Shown piece after piece: positions 26,789 through 35,493 of a DNA stretch of 64,000 nt. The stretch covers positions 1-64,000 of the forward strand of contig CAYWXK010000005.1 of assembly GCA_964462515.1 (NCBI GenBank), read 5' to 3'. How positions within the stretch are numbered: the stretch's first letter is position 1; each line of letters opens with the position of its first letter. Origin of the DNA: CAYWXK01 sp964462515. Its GTDB lineage: Bacteria; Planctomycetota; Phycisphaerae; Sedimentisphaerales; Anaerobacaceae. The notes below the pieces were generated by a model. That model saw only the letters and a list, made by a program, of their open reading frames with translations, was not told where the DNA came from and ran no database searches. The position numbers and the translations under genes are program-made.

Positions 26789-28111
26789 TTAATAGTCGCG
26801 GACAATTACGCCATCGCTGCCAACGAAGTAGCGGTCAGAGGACTTAATTTTTAAGTTATAGACTTTGCCGACAAGAGGCATTGCTCTCTTTACAACGCAC
26901 TTGATGGCAATTGGGCCATTCAGTGATTGCAGTCTTAAACCGCTTCTTAAGTTTTGAGCTGCAACCCACTGACCGCTATCGAGTAGAAAACGATGCGCAT
27001 CTACTACGCTGATGCAATTTCCGTTCTCAAGAACTATGTCGCGACATTCATATATTCCTTTGTGCTCCTGGACGGTTTCGATTTCTTTCACAGGCGCTAC
27101 GAGACAATCGAGTTTGCCTGCCGTTTGTTCTGCAACAACCTTTGAGATTTGCATAAGCGACCCATCTACCCACACAAGCGTCTCAGCAGGGAAGCAGACG
27201 ACCTTTGGTGGCCAATCGTTGAGGAGAAACGAATCGGTTCTTCCCTTGGGTGAAAAGGCAGCCGTAGTAGGAGTGGGTAAAGGCAGAACACCATATCGCT
27301 TGTCCCCTGTGTTTGGCGGGGAAGCGGTCCAGTATGTATAAATGTTATCATCATCAATGGCGCAAAAAGCTCTCTTCTCAAAATAGACGTGACCATCCAG
27401 GAACAACACGTTTTGCCCATCTTCCTGGTTGGCGATGGAGTTTCCTGCCTTTTGCTCCTCCGACGTGCCATTAGGTTTAAAAGCTGGAGGGCCATTAGGA
27501 TTTTTAGGCGCTCCACCACTAACAGGAGGAGCTATCCAGGGGTTACGGTCGGCAGCAATAGCCATACCGGGCTCGCTCGACGTCGTCAGGGCGTAAGCAT
27601 ACGCGCCGGTAACCACCGGCAAGGGCTGATGATATGCGTAGCTGCAATGCTTCATTGGATATTGGTTTCCCGAAGGATTCGATGGACCAAACTCCCAGAG
27701 GTCGATAAGGTCCTTGGTGCTATTAAAAGTGGATGGTTTAAATTCCGAAGTGTATGTATCGCTCTTACAGATAAACGACTTGGGTGTTACCTCAGCAAAC
27801 TTTACCAAAAGATAGTGGCAGGAAGTAATAGTTGCTTTACCACTTACATAAGCTTTGTCTCTGTCGGGGGCGTCCCAGACAACCGAACTGCCTAATGTGC
27901 TATTTTTGTTTCCTGCTTTTGGAAGCTCATCTTCGTAATCGTTGGCGTAGATGAGCATTGCCTTTCCGATGCCTGACAGGTTCGCCCCGCAGACCATACG
28001 GTAGGCAACGGCCCTGACTTTGGCCAGAGCGGGCATCAGGATGCCCATCAACAACGCTATGATCGCAATGACGACCAATAGCTCGACCAGTGTGAATGCT
28101 TTCGTTTTCAT
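26789..28111 (-). CDS. Prepilin-type protein fused to a C-terminal Hint domain, copy B
   Basis: A 440-residue paralogue of copy A with the same plan. The signal is KAFTLVELLVVIAIIALLMG. The degenerate H-X9-DG region reads NQEDGQNVLFLDGH, with Asn in place of the His. The Hint domain starts at Cys306 (CFPAETLVWVDG, 26792-27196), keeps the block-B histidine (SVVDAHRFL) and ends DRYFVGSDGVIVRDY. The prepilin and Hint halves both diverge from copy A, while the last 45 residues are nearly identical. Both copies use the same leader and ATG context. A secreted, pilus-associated or surface role with self-cleavage is inferred. Confidence 0.9.
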   Translation of the reverse strand: MKTKAFTLVELLVVIAIIALLMGILMPALAKVRAVAYRMVCGANLSGIGKAMLIYANDYEDELPKAGNKNSTLGSSVVWDAPDRDKAYVSGKATITSCHYLLVKFAEVTPKSFICKSDTYTSEFKPSTFNSTKDLIDLWEFGPSNPSGNQYPMKHCSYAYHQPLPVVTGAYAYALTTSSEPGMAIAADRNPWIAPPVSGGAPKNPNGPPAFKPNGTSEEQKAGNSIANQEDGQNVLFLDGHVYFEKRAFCAIDDDNIYTYWTASPPNTGDKRYGVLPLPTPTTAAFSPKGRTDSFLLNDWPPKVVCFPAETLVWVDGSLMQISKVVAEQTAGKLDCLVAPVKEIETVQEHKGIYECRDIVLENGNCISVVDAHRFLLDSGQWVAAQNLRSGLRLQSLNGPIAIKCVVKRAMPLVGKVYNLKIKSSDRYFVGSDGVIVRDY

Positions 28112-28850
28112 AATTCTGTCCTTTCCTTTTTTTCGGAGATTCACAGGGCCGGCCGCTCAGGCACATTTTCATTATCTAAAATAACGACTACAAGCAGCTT
28201 TCGTGGCAGGCGCTGTAATGCCATACAGGGGACCTATTCCTGCATAAGAGAGAGTCACAGCGCCAAACATTTTTTTGCGAATCTCCATTGGTTAATTTTC
28301 TTTTCGCCTACGAACGGTCGGAGAAAGCTCGCAAAACGGGTTTTGCGAACAATTTTAGCGCAATTGTTTTTGTTCGGAGCGTGCATCGGCCAGGTCGGAC
28401 GAGCAGAATTGACGAGCGGAGATTTTCGCAGGCAAGGACAGGGTGAGAACGAAATATGATAATGGCTTAAGTTATGACAAGTGTATTATGCCTGCATATT
28501 TTTCGAAAGTTTGGGCGCAAACTTGCTCGGCCAGCGACCGCGCGCTCAAAGGCAAAGTTAAATTGTAAAAGAACCGCTTTTAGCGGCAGGCAGGTTTTAA
28601 GATATGAAATAAAGAACGGATATAATTACGACCTATAATATAAATTTCTAAACCTACCTGTCTTCATTATAATTATAACACAATATCACTTGTTTTGTCA
28701 AGAGAATTTTGCAGATTTTTTTGGGTTTTTCAAAACCACAGAGGCCACAGAGATATAAATATTTGTCATTAAGGCAGTTATAGCGCTTGACGTTTCGGCC
28801 ACAATTGCGTTATAACCTTGCACGCAGTCTTTTTAGTTTGCGGTTGACGA
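28112..28850. other. Spacer with duplicated leader and hairpins
   Basis: The first 125 nt are the copy-B leader (see copy A leader). A perfect 9-bp hairpin TCGCAAAAC-GG-GTTTTGCGA lies at 28329-28348. Words such as GGCAAGGACAGGGTGAGAACG and CACAGAGGCCACAGAG follow. No gene is seen. Confidence 0.6.
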
Positions 28851-28880
28851 TTGGCGAGTTATGAGTTTAGTATTCAATCA

Positions 28881-30074
28881 ATGAAAAAGATACCGGTAAA
28901 TAAAATGAGTAAGATTGATACGAGCGGGATGAGATTGATTTTGTTTGTAGGAGTAGGGTTTGTAACGATAGTTGGATTCGCCGGAGGTCGGCAGACTTTA
29001 GCTGCGATTCGGAAGGGGGATGAGGTTTGGCCCGGAGAGAAGTGGGAGCGAGCGAAGCCGGAAGAGGTCGGGATGGATGGGGAGACATTGGAGAAGGCGA
29101 AGGATTACGCTTTAACCGGAGAAGGGTCGGGATGTATCATTAGATATGGGCGGCTTATTATGCAGTGGGGAGACCAGAAGCAATTATATGATTTGAAATC
29201 AACTACGAAGTCAATCGGGATGACTGCGGTTGGGCTGGCGCTAAAAGATGGAAAGATTGGGAGTCTGGATGAGCCGGCCAAAAAATATCATCCAAATTTT
29301 GGTGTTCCGTCTAAGTCAAACACAGGAAAAGGATGGCTTGATAAGATTACACTTTTTCATCTTGCGACTCAGACGGCGGGGTTTGATAAGAATGGTGGAT
29401 ATACTGAACTTTTATTTGAGCCGGGGACAAAGTGGTCTTATAGCGATGGCGGGCCAAACTGGCTGGCAGAGTGTGTTACATTAGCATACAAACGAGACGT
29501 AAACGAGCTAATGTTTGAGCGTGTGTTCGGTCCTATTGGCATCAAGTCATCTGATTTGAAGTGGCGGGAGAATGCATATCGGCCGAAAGAAATTGATGGC
29601 ATAAAAAGGCGAGAATTTGGGTCAGGAATCAGCGCGAACGTTGATGCGATGGCACGGATTGGGTATCTGTATTTGCGGCGAGGACGGTGGGGGAAAAAGC
29701 AAATCATTCCGGAATCGTTTGTTGAATCGGTGAGGACGACGCCAAAGAAAGTGCGCGGGCTGGTGGTTGTAAAGCCGGAGATTTACTTTAATTCTTCGGA
29801 CCATTACGGGTTTTTGTGGTGGAATAATAGCGATGGGACGATGAAGAAAGTGCCGCAAGATGCATACTGGTCGTGGGGTTTATATGATAGCTTAATTGTA
29901 GTGATACCGAGTCTTGATATTGTGGCTGCAAGAGCGGGAAAATCGCTAAATAAGACCCAGAATAGCGACTATAAGTCGATTGAGCCGTTTATCGAGCCGA
30001 TAGCGACGGCAGTTAGAGTGCAGGGAACAGGAATCAGTTGTCGGGGGCCAGGAGCAGGGGGTGGGGGTAGCTAA
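28881..30074 (+). CDS. Serine beta-lactamase-like hydrolase, exported
   Basis: A 397-residue protein of the beta-lactamase/AmpC-like serine hydrolase family. The nucleophile motif is S-T-T-K (Ser107, Lys110) in YDLKSTTKSIG, with a YSDGG motif in the usual Y-x-N position. The start is uncertain. The ATG at 28881 is chosen; a TTG at 28851 is also open, and the ATG at 28929 would start directly with a signal peptide (MRLILFVGVGFVTIVGFAGG). Residues 1-18 copy the start of the downstream aminotransferase (MKKI...SKID.SG.R). The C-terminal GPGAGGGGS comes from low-complexity spacer-type DNA. Substrate is unknown; an esterase or peptide-hydrolase role is as likely as a lactamase. Confidence 0.85.
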   Translation: MKKIPVNKMSKIDTSGMRLILFVGVGFVTIVGFAGGRQTLAAIRKGDEVWPGEKWERAKPEEVGMDGETLEKAKDYALTGEGSGCIIRYGRLIMQWGDQKQLYDLKSTTKSIGMTAVGLALKDGKIGSLDEPAKKYHPNFGVPSKSNTGKGWLDKITLFHLATQTAGFDKNGGYTELLFEPGTKWSYSDGGPNWLAECVTLAYKRDVNELMFERVFGPIGIKSSDLKWRENAYRPKEIDGIKRREFGSGISANVDAMARIGYLYLRRGRWGKKQIIPESFVESVRTTPKKVRGLVVVKPEIYFNSSDHYGFLWWNNSDGTMKKVPQDAYWSWGLYDSLIVVIPSLDIVAARAGKSLNKTQNSDYKSIEPFIEPIATAVRVQGTGISCRGPGAGGGGS

Positions 30075-30190
30075 GCAAGACATCAGGATATCAGGGTATC
30101 AGGTAATCGGTTTATGTCGTTGGTGAATTGCATTAACAGTGAAATTTTCGAGTTGGATTTATCAGAATCGCCGGGTATGATAAAGGGTAA

Positions 30191-31327
30191 ATGAAAAAGA
30201 TAATTGCAGAAAGAACAAGTAAGATAGACGCCAGCGGGATAAGAAAAGTTTTTGCGCTAGGGGCGACGCTAAAGAATCCGGTGGATTTTTCGATAGGTCA
30301 GCCGGATTTTGATACGCCGGAGGAGTTAAAACAAGAGGCGATAAAGGCAATTAAGGCGGGGTTTAACAAGTATTCACAGACAGCGGGTGATGAGCTGCTT
30401 AAAACAAAAATTTCTGAGCAAGTGAAAAAGGAGTACGGCTGGGCAAATCCTGCGGTAATAGTAACAAGCGGCGTGAGCGGGGGGCTGCTGCTGGCATTTT
30501 TGGCACTTGTTGATGCGGGCGATGAGGTCATTATACCTGACCCATATTTTGTGATTTATAAGCACGTAGTCACTATGTTAGGGGGGAGGTGCGTTTTTGT
30601 TGATAGTTACCCGGATTTCAGATTGCCCGTAGAAAAAATAGCGGAGGCGATAACAGACAGGACGAAAATGATTATTGTCAATTCGCCGTGTAATCCGACA
30701 GGTGTGGTGTATTCGGAGCGGGAGATAAAAGAGCTGGCGGAGATAGCAGCGGCGAAGGATATTCTGGTTATAAGCGACCAAATATATGAGAAATTCAGCT
30801 ATGATGGCGAGTGCAAGAGTTTAGCCAGCTACTATGATAAAACACTTTTGCTGCGGGGGTTCGGCAAAAGTTATGCGATGACAGGATGGCGGCTTGGATA
30901 TGCTGCGGTGCACGAGTCACTTAAAAATGTAATTGAAGAAATGACCAAGATTCAGCAATATACGTTTGTGTGTGCGCCAACGCCTTTTCAGAAGGCGGCG
31001 ATTGCGGCGATGGATTACGACACGAGCAGTTTTGTTGTTGCGTATAGAAAGAAGCGGGACATTCTTTACGAGGGCTTGAAGGACAAGTTTGAACTTATCA
31101 AGCCTGGCGGGGCGTTTTATGCGTTTGTGAAAGCACCGCCCCCGCTCCTGTCTTCCGACAGGAAGACGCAGGGGGCGACGGAATTTGTGGAAAAGGCGAT
31201 TAAGAATAAGGTGCTGGTCATACCGGGTAGCGTATTCAGCGAAAAGGATACGCATTTCAGGATAAGTTACGCAACCAGCGACGAAAAGATTCGGCAGGGG
31301 GTAGAGATTTTGTGCAAATTGGCTTAA
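30191..31327 (+). CDS. PLP-dependent class I aminotransferase with a palindromic insertion
   Basis: A 378-residue fold-type I aminotransferase of the aspartate/aromatic group. Key residues are visible: Asn168 in NSPCNPTG, Asp196 in ISDQIYEKF and the PLP lysine Lys226 in GFGKSYAMTGWRLG. Residues about 316-329 (PPPLLSSDRKTQGA) are encoded by a palindrome (31137-31176) absent from the normal family, placed in a surface loop before ATEFVEKAIK. The frame is kept, so the enzyme may still be active. The gene is about 115 nt after the serine hydrolase, whose start resembles its own. The substrate cannot be fixed. Confidence 0.92.
   Translation: MKKIIAERTSKIDASGIRKVFALGATLKNPVDFSIGQPDFDTPEELKQEAIKAIKAGFNKYSQTAGDELLKTKISEQVKKEYGWANPAVIVTSGVSGGLLLAFLALVDAGDEVIIPDPYFVIYKHVVTMLGGRCVFVDSYPDFRLPVEKIAEAITDRTKMIIVNSPCNPTGVVYSEREIKELAEIAAAKDILVISDQIYEKFSYDGECKSLASYYDKTLLLRGFGKSYAMTGWRLGYAAVHESLKNVIEEMTKIQQYTFVCAPTPFQKAAIAAMDYDTSSFVVAYRKKRDILYEGLKDKFELIKPGGAFYAFVKAPPPLLSSDRKTQGATEFVEKAIKNKVLVIPGSVFSEKDTHFRISYATSDEKIRQGVEILCKLA
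31137..31176. repeat. In-frame palindrome inside the aminotransferase gene
   Basis: TCCTGTC-TTCC-GACAGGA (31146-31163) has perfect 7-bp arms. It is extended by imperfect CCCCCGC/GCAGGGGG arms. It adds about 13 residues to the protein. Confidence 0.65.
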
Positions 31328-31442
31328 CCGGCAATGATGTATTTTGATTTTTCGGTTTTTTCTTGACCGTTTGAGCGAAAGCGGATAAAACTCCCAGCAA
31401 ATAGGATTCTGCAATTAACGGCTGATTTTGTAAGGGATTGAT

Positions 31443-33176
31443 ATGATTAAGGAAATGATTTTTGGGACGGTGGGGGGGCTGGGGCTGTTTTTGTTCGGGA
31501 TGGTGTTGATGTCGGAGGGATTGAAGAAGATTGCAGGCCAGAAGCTTAAGAAAATTCTTGAATCGATGACCAGTACCCCAATCAAAGCATTTCTGGTGGG
31601 TGCAGGTATCACTGCTGTAATCCAGGCCAGTGGCGCAACGACCGTTATGTCAATTGGCCTTGTCAATGCCGGGATGCTTACCCTCAGACAAGCAATAGGG
31701 GTGATAATCGGGGCAAATGTGGGCACAACTGCAACAGCCTGGATAGTATCGGTATCAGGTCTTTCGCTCGATATTACACTATATTCGTTGCCAATAGTGG
31801 GCGTGGGATTTCTTCTTTATATTGGGGGTAGAACACGAAAATGGAAAAGCGCCGGCGAAATAATGCTGGGATTCGGAATATTGTTTTTAGGCATTGGTTT
31901 TATGAAGGATGCCTTCGCTCCATTAAGTGATAGTCCAAGAGTACATGAGCTTTTTGTTGCACTTGGCGGCAAGCCTTTATTAGCTATTCTTGTCGGGATT
32001 GTCGTAACGATACTGCTTCAAAGCAGCTCAGCGTTCATCGGCATTGTACAGTTACTGGCAATGCAGGGGGCATTTGGTAACAACTGGGAAACAGCACTTA
32101 ATATTTCAATACCATTTATTTTAGGCAGCAATATCGGCACAACAATTACTGCACAGATTGCAGCGATTCAGGCAAATCGAAACTCCAAACGTGCTGCCTG
32201 GGCGCATACAATGTTCAATGTTCTTGGCTCTGTTATTGCCTATCCATTCGCTTACTTTGGTTGGTATCGTCTTTTTGTTCAGAAAATTTCTCCCTGGGAA
32301 CTTGGACCCAGTACTATAGCAATGGAGATAGCCATCGCCCATTCGATGTTTAATATTGTTAATTCTGGTATATTCTTATCACTAATAGGTCTGCTGGAGA
32401 AGACTGTAATTAAGATAGTCCCGCTCAGGCCCAGTGAGGTGGCAATGGCGCCTGTGGTGCTCGAGAAACATCTTCTTGACACGCCGGAAATAGCAATTGA
32501 ACAGGCAAAGCGTGAAATCGTTCGTATGGCTAAAACCGCAAAAAGAGCTTTCAGGCAATCCATCGATGGAATTATGGAGGACGACGGCAAGAAACTCGGG
32601 TCGGTGGGGGAAATAGAAGATTTTATCGATTCGCTTCAGTATGAAATTACATCGTATCTTTCAGCATTGTCGGGCAGATCTCTGTCTGATGGGATATCTG
32701 TCAAGCTGCCGGTTCTGTTGCACGCGGTAAATGACCTTGAGCGTATTGGTGACCACGCCGTTAATATAGTTGAGATTGCACAGAGAAAAATTGACCAGAA
32801 AATTTCCTTTAGCGACCAGGCAATGGCTGAGGCGGAGAAGCTAAGGAAAACTGCAGACCAGATGTTTGATGATGTCATAGCAGCACTGGAGAATGGAGAC
32901 ATAAGGGCAGCGAAGGCGGCGCTGGCCATTGAAAGGCAGATAAATAAAGCGCAGGTGGACTTTCGCCGCAGCCATGTCCAGCGGATGAGCGAAGGGGCCT
33001 GCACGCCTGAAACGGGCTTGATATTTATTGACTTAGTTGATAATGTTGAGAAAATTGGAGACCATCTGACAAACATCGCACAGGCAGCGGTGGGGGGGCT
33101 GCAATGGGCCGATGTTGAGCCGAAGATTTTAGATGGACTGGACACCAAGACAGGATTGCCTGCTCTGGACGAATAA
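31443..33176 (+). CDS. Na+/phosphate cotransporter family protein with PhoU-like domain
   Basis: A 577-residue inner-membrane protein. The two inverted Na/Pi-cotransporter repeats show QASGATTVMS...GANVGTT and LQSSSAFIGI...GSNIGTT, with about eight hydrophobic helices in residues 1-320. The C-terminal 220 residues are helical and PhoU-like (DLERIGDHAVNIVEIA and NVEKIGDHLTNIAQA). It probably couples sodium entry to phosphate uptake or export; the PhoU part may sense or gate. AAGGGA precedes the ATG. It stands alone between the aminotransferase and nfeD genes on the same strand. Confidence 0.93.
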   Translation: MIKEMIFGTVGGLGLFLFGMVLMSEGLKKIAGQKLKKILESMTSTPIKAFLVGAGITAVIQASGATTVMSIGLVNAGMLTLRQAIGVIIGANVGTTATAWIVSVSGLSLDITLYSLPIVGVGFLLYIGGRTRKWKSAGEIMLGFGILFLGIGFMKDAFAPLSDSPRVHELFVALGGKPLLAILVGIVVTILLQSSSAFIGIVQLLAMQGAFGNNWETALNISIPFILGSNIGTTITAQIAAIQANRNSKRAAWAHTMFNVLGSVIAYPFAYFGWYRLFVQKISPWELGPSTIAMEIAIAHSMFNIVNSGIFLSLIGLLEKTVIKIVPLRPSEVAMAPVVLEKHLLDTPEIAIEQAKREIVRMAKTAKRAFRQSIDGIMEDDGKKLGSVGEIEDFIDSLQYEITSYLSALSGRSLSDGISVKLPVLLHAVNDLERIGDHAVNIVEIAQRKIDQKISFSDQAMAEAEKLRKTADQMFDDVIAALENGDIRAAKAALAIERQINKAQVDFRRSHVQRMSEGACTPETGLIFIDLVDNVEKIGDHLTNIAQAAVGGLQWADVEPKILDGLDTKTGLPALDE

Positions 33177-33345
33177 TAAAAGTCACAGTCGCCAATGTTG
33201 CTATATAAACTGACGATTGTAACCCGACAATAACCCTTCGATTACACTCAGGGCAAGATTGGCGGGCTAAATATAAAAGGATATAGTTTGGTAATAAAAA
33301 CGAATAAACGGGCAAATCGCATTCGTTTTGTATGATTCGTATTAT

Positions 33346-34884
33346 ATGAAGAATATGTTGCGGATATTGTTGATTATTCTTGTGTGTTTGTTCCTGTTTG
33401 GCGTAACCGGTCTGGCTGCCGAGCCGAATAGTCCAGAGGTCAGTCAACAAGAAGCAAGGGCGGCGGTAATCGTCTGCAAGGGGATGATTGACGATGGGCT
33501 GTTCAGGTCCATCAAACGAAGAACCACAATCTCTCTCGATGGGGGGGCAACGTATCTCATCTATGAGATAGGGACGTATGGCGGATTTTTAGATGCGGCT
33601 GACAACATATCGAAGTATCTGATACTTGATATTGGTAAGAAGGTGAGGACGGTGGCATACATAACCAGCGAGGCGATATCGGCAGGTGCTATGATAAGCG
33701 TGTCCTGTCAGGACATAATAATGCGGGAGAATACGACGATAGGGGACTGCGCTCCGATTTCAATTGGCAGTAAGCTCGAAGGTGTGGAACGGGAGAAGGC
33801 CGAAAGTTTTGTTCGCGCAGCGTTTATGCGGGCTGCGGAGGCAAATGGCTATCCGGCTGCGCTGCTGAAGGCAATGGTCAGTATGCAGACGGAGGTTTAC
33901 AGGGTGAAGAATCTACAGAGTGGCAAATATGAATTTTTTGAGGGCGGACAGCTTCCGACAGATGCCAATTTATATGAGCTTGAGAAAAAAGAGGTAATCG
34001 ACAAAAGCGATGAGCTGCTGGCACTAACGGCTTCTAAGGCATACGAATATGGCATAGCGAGGGCGCAGGTTAAGGACCTTAGAGGTGTGCTGGATTTTTT
34101 AGCAAAGCGTGATGGGGTGACATTTGTCGGCGAGCCGGTGGTGCTTAAGCCGAACTGGTCGGAGCAAATGGTGCGATGGTTAAATTCTCCTGCGGTGATG
34201 GCTGTGCTGGTTATGCTTGCGCTATTGGGCGTCTATGTTGAATTCAATACGCCTGGAGTGGGGCTGCCGGGGCTGGTGGCGCTTGTTTGTTTTGCGCTAA
34301 TCATAGGCAGCAAATACCTGGTGGGAATGGCAAATTGGGTGGAGGTGGCGCTATTCGGCATCGGGATACTATTACTTATAATTGAAATTTTTGTTTTGCC
34401 GGGATTTGGCATCGCCGGTATTTTAGGGATAATATGCATATTAGTCGGCATATTCGGGATGCTGATTAGAAATTCGCCGGATACATTACCCTGGCCGCAA
34501 AGCGATTTTGACTGGCATATATTCACGACGGGAGTATTGGGACTCTCGCTGGGATTTGTGGGATTTATTGTCCTGGCGTGGCTGTTAGGAAAGCATTTGC
34601 CCAAGCTGCAGTTCCTCAGCGGTCTTATCCTTGTGCCGAGTATGGTAAGGCAGGGGGGTGAGGCGCAGGTGAGTATGACAACTTCACCTGAAAGTAAGGG
34701 CATAGGCGTAAATGTGGGTGATGCTGGAGTGGCGGTTTCGATACTCAGACCCGCAGGGAAGGCGAAGTTCGGCGATGCGGTCGTCGATGTGGTTGCAGAG
34801 GCGGCGTTTGTAGAGACAGGCAGTAAAATTAAAATAACGGAGATTCACGGTAACCGGGTTGTGGTAAGAACCGAGAACGGTTAG
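33346..34884 (+). CDS. NfeD-like membrane-bound ClpP-class serine protease
   Basis: A 512-residue membrane protein. It has a signal peptide (MKNMLRILLIILVCLFLFG), a ClpP/SppA-like protease domain with the nucleophile Ser in ITSEAISAGAM (about residue 114), four or so TM helices (about 280-420) and a C-terminal OB-fold (NfeD) domain with GDAVVDVVAEAAFVETGSKI. The ATG at 33346 is preferred to a TTG at 33328 because the signal peptide follows it directly. With the next two genes it forms the nfeD-nfeD-floA cluster, thought to act on membrane quality control and flotillin-type microdomains. Confidence 0.92.
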   Translation: MKNMLRILLIILVCLFLFGVTGLAAEPNSPEVSQQEARAAVIVCKGMIDDGLFRSIKRRTTISLDGGATYLIYEIGTYGGFLDAADNISKYLILDIGKKVRTVAYITSEAISAGAMISVSCQDIIMRENTTIGDCAPISIGSKLEGVEREKAESFVRAAFMRAAEANGYPAALLKAMVSMQTEVYRVKNLQSGKYEFFEGGQLPTDANLYELEKKEVIDKSDELLALTASKAYEYGIARAQVKDLRGVLDFLAKRDGVTFVGEPVVLKPNWSEQMVRWLNSPAVMAVLVMLALLGVYVEFNTPGVGLPGLVALVCFALIIGSKYLVGMANWVEVALFGIGILLLIIEIFVLPGFGIAGILGIICILVGIFGMLIRNSPDTLPWPQSDFDWHIFTTGVLGLSLGFVGFIVLAWLLGKHLPKLQFLSGLILVPSMVRQGGEAQVSMTTSPESKGIGVNVGDAGVAVSILRPAGKAKFGDAVVDVVAEAAFVETGSKIKITEIHGNRVVVRTENG

Positions 34885-34912
34885 ACGGATTTATAGTGAA
34901 AAGGGACAGGCG

Positions 34913-35407
34913 ATGGGTTGGTGGCTGGCGTTTGCAATTTTTTTGTATTTTGCGTGTGCGGCCTTGATAATAGCAGAGGTGTTTGTGCCGAGCGGTGGGC
35001 TGCTGGGCATCTTTGCGCTTGTGTGCTTGATTGGGGGGGTGGCGATATTCTTTCAGCATAGTATGGTTGCAGGGTGGGTCGGGATAGGTGTGGCCCTTGT
35101 AATGATACCATCAACTTTGGCCATTGCTTACAAGATATTTCCAAAGACCAGATTTGGTAAAAGTGTTACGCTCACACCATCCGAGCGTCAGCAGGGCGAT
35201 GCAATACCTGATACAATAGAGCTAAAAGGGCTGCTTGGGGCTGCCGGTGTGGTGATTACGCCGCTAAGGCCGGTTGGAATGTGCGATTTTTCAGGACAAA
35301 GGGTTGAATGTGTGGCGGAAAGCGGTTATGTTGAGAAGGGCAGCAAAGTTAAAGTTATTGATGTGGAAAGCACAAAGGTAACGGTGCGTGTTACAGAAGA
35401 AACTTAA
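34913..35407 (+). CDS. Short NfeD-like membrane protein
   Basis: A 164-residue protein. Three hydrophobic helices (residues 4-25, 29-47, 51-75) are followed by the soluble OB-fold typical of NfeD1b proteins: LLGAAGVVITPLRPVG, then GQRVECVAESGYVEKGSKV. The protease part is missing, as in short NfeD paralogues that pair with flotillins. It lies 28 nt after the long NfeD and before floA, consistent with one operon. It probably binds or modulates the flotillin partner. Confidence 0.9.
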   Translation: MGWWLAFAIFLYFACAALIIAEVFVPSGGLLGIFALVCLIGGVAIFFQHSMVAGWVGIGVALVMIPSTLAIAYKIFPKTRFGKSVTLTPSERQQGDAIPDTIELKGLLGAAGVVITPLRPVGMCDFSGQRVECVAESGYVEKGSKVKVIDVESTKVTVRVTEET

Positions 35408-35493
35408 AAATCAAAAATAAAAATTCAAAACTGTGAAAAGTTTTTGATTTTTTTTAAGGTTTAGACTTGTGTAAACAGTGAAAGGGTAGAAAG

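Noticed and set aside
25264..27196. Self-splicing inteins
   Set aside because: No C-extein and no terminal His-Asn; only N-terminal cleavage chemistry is plausible.
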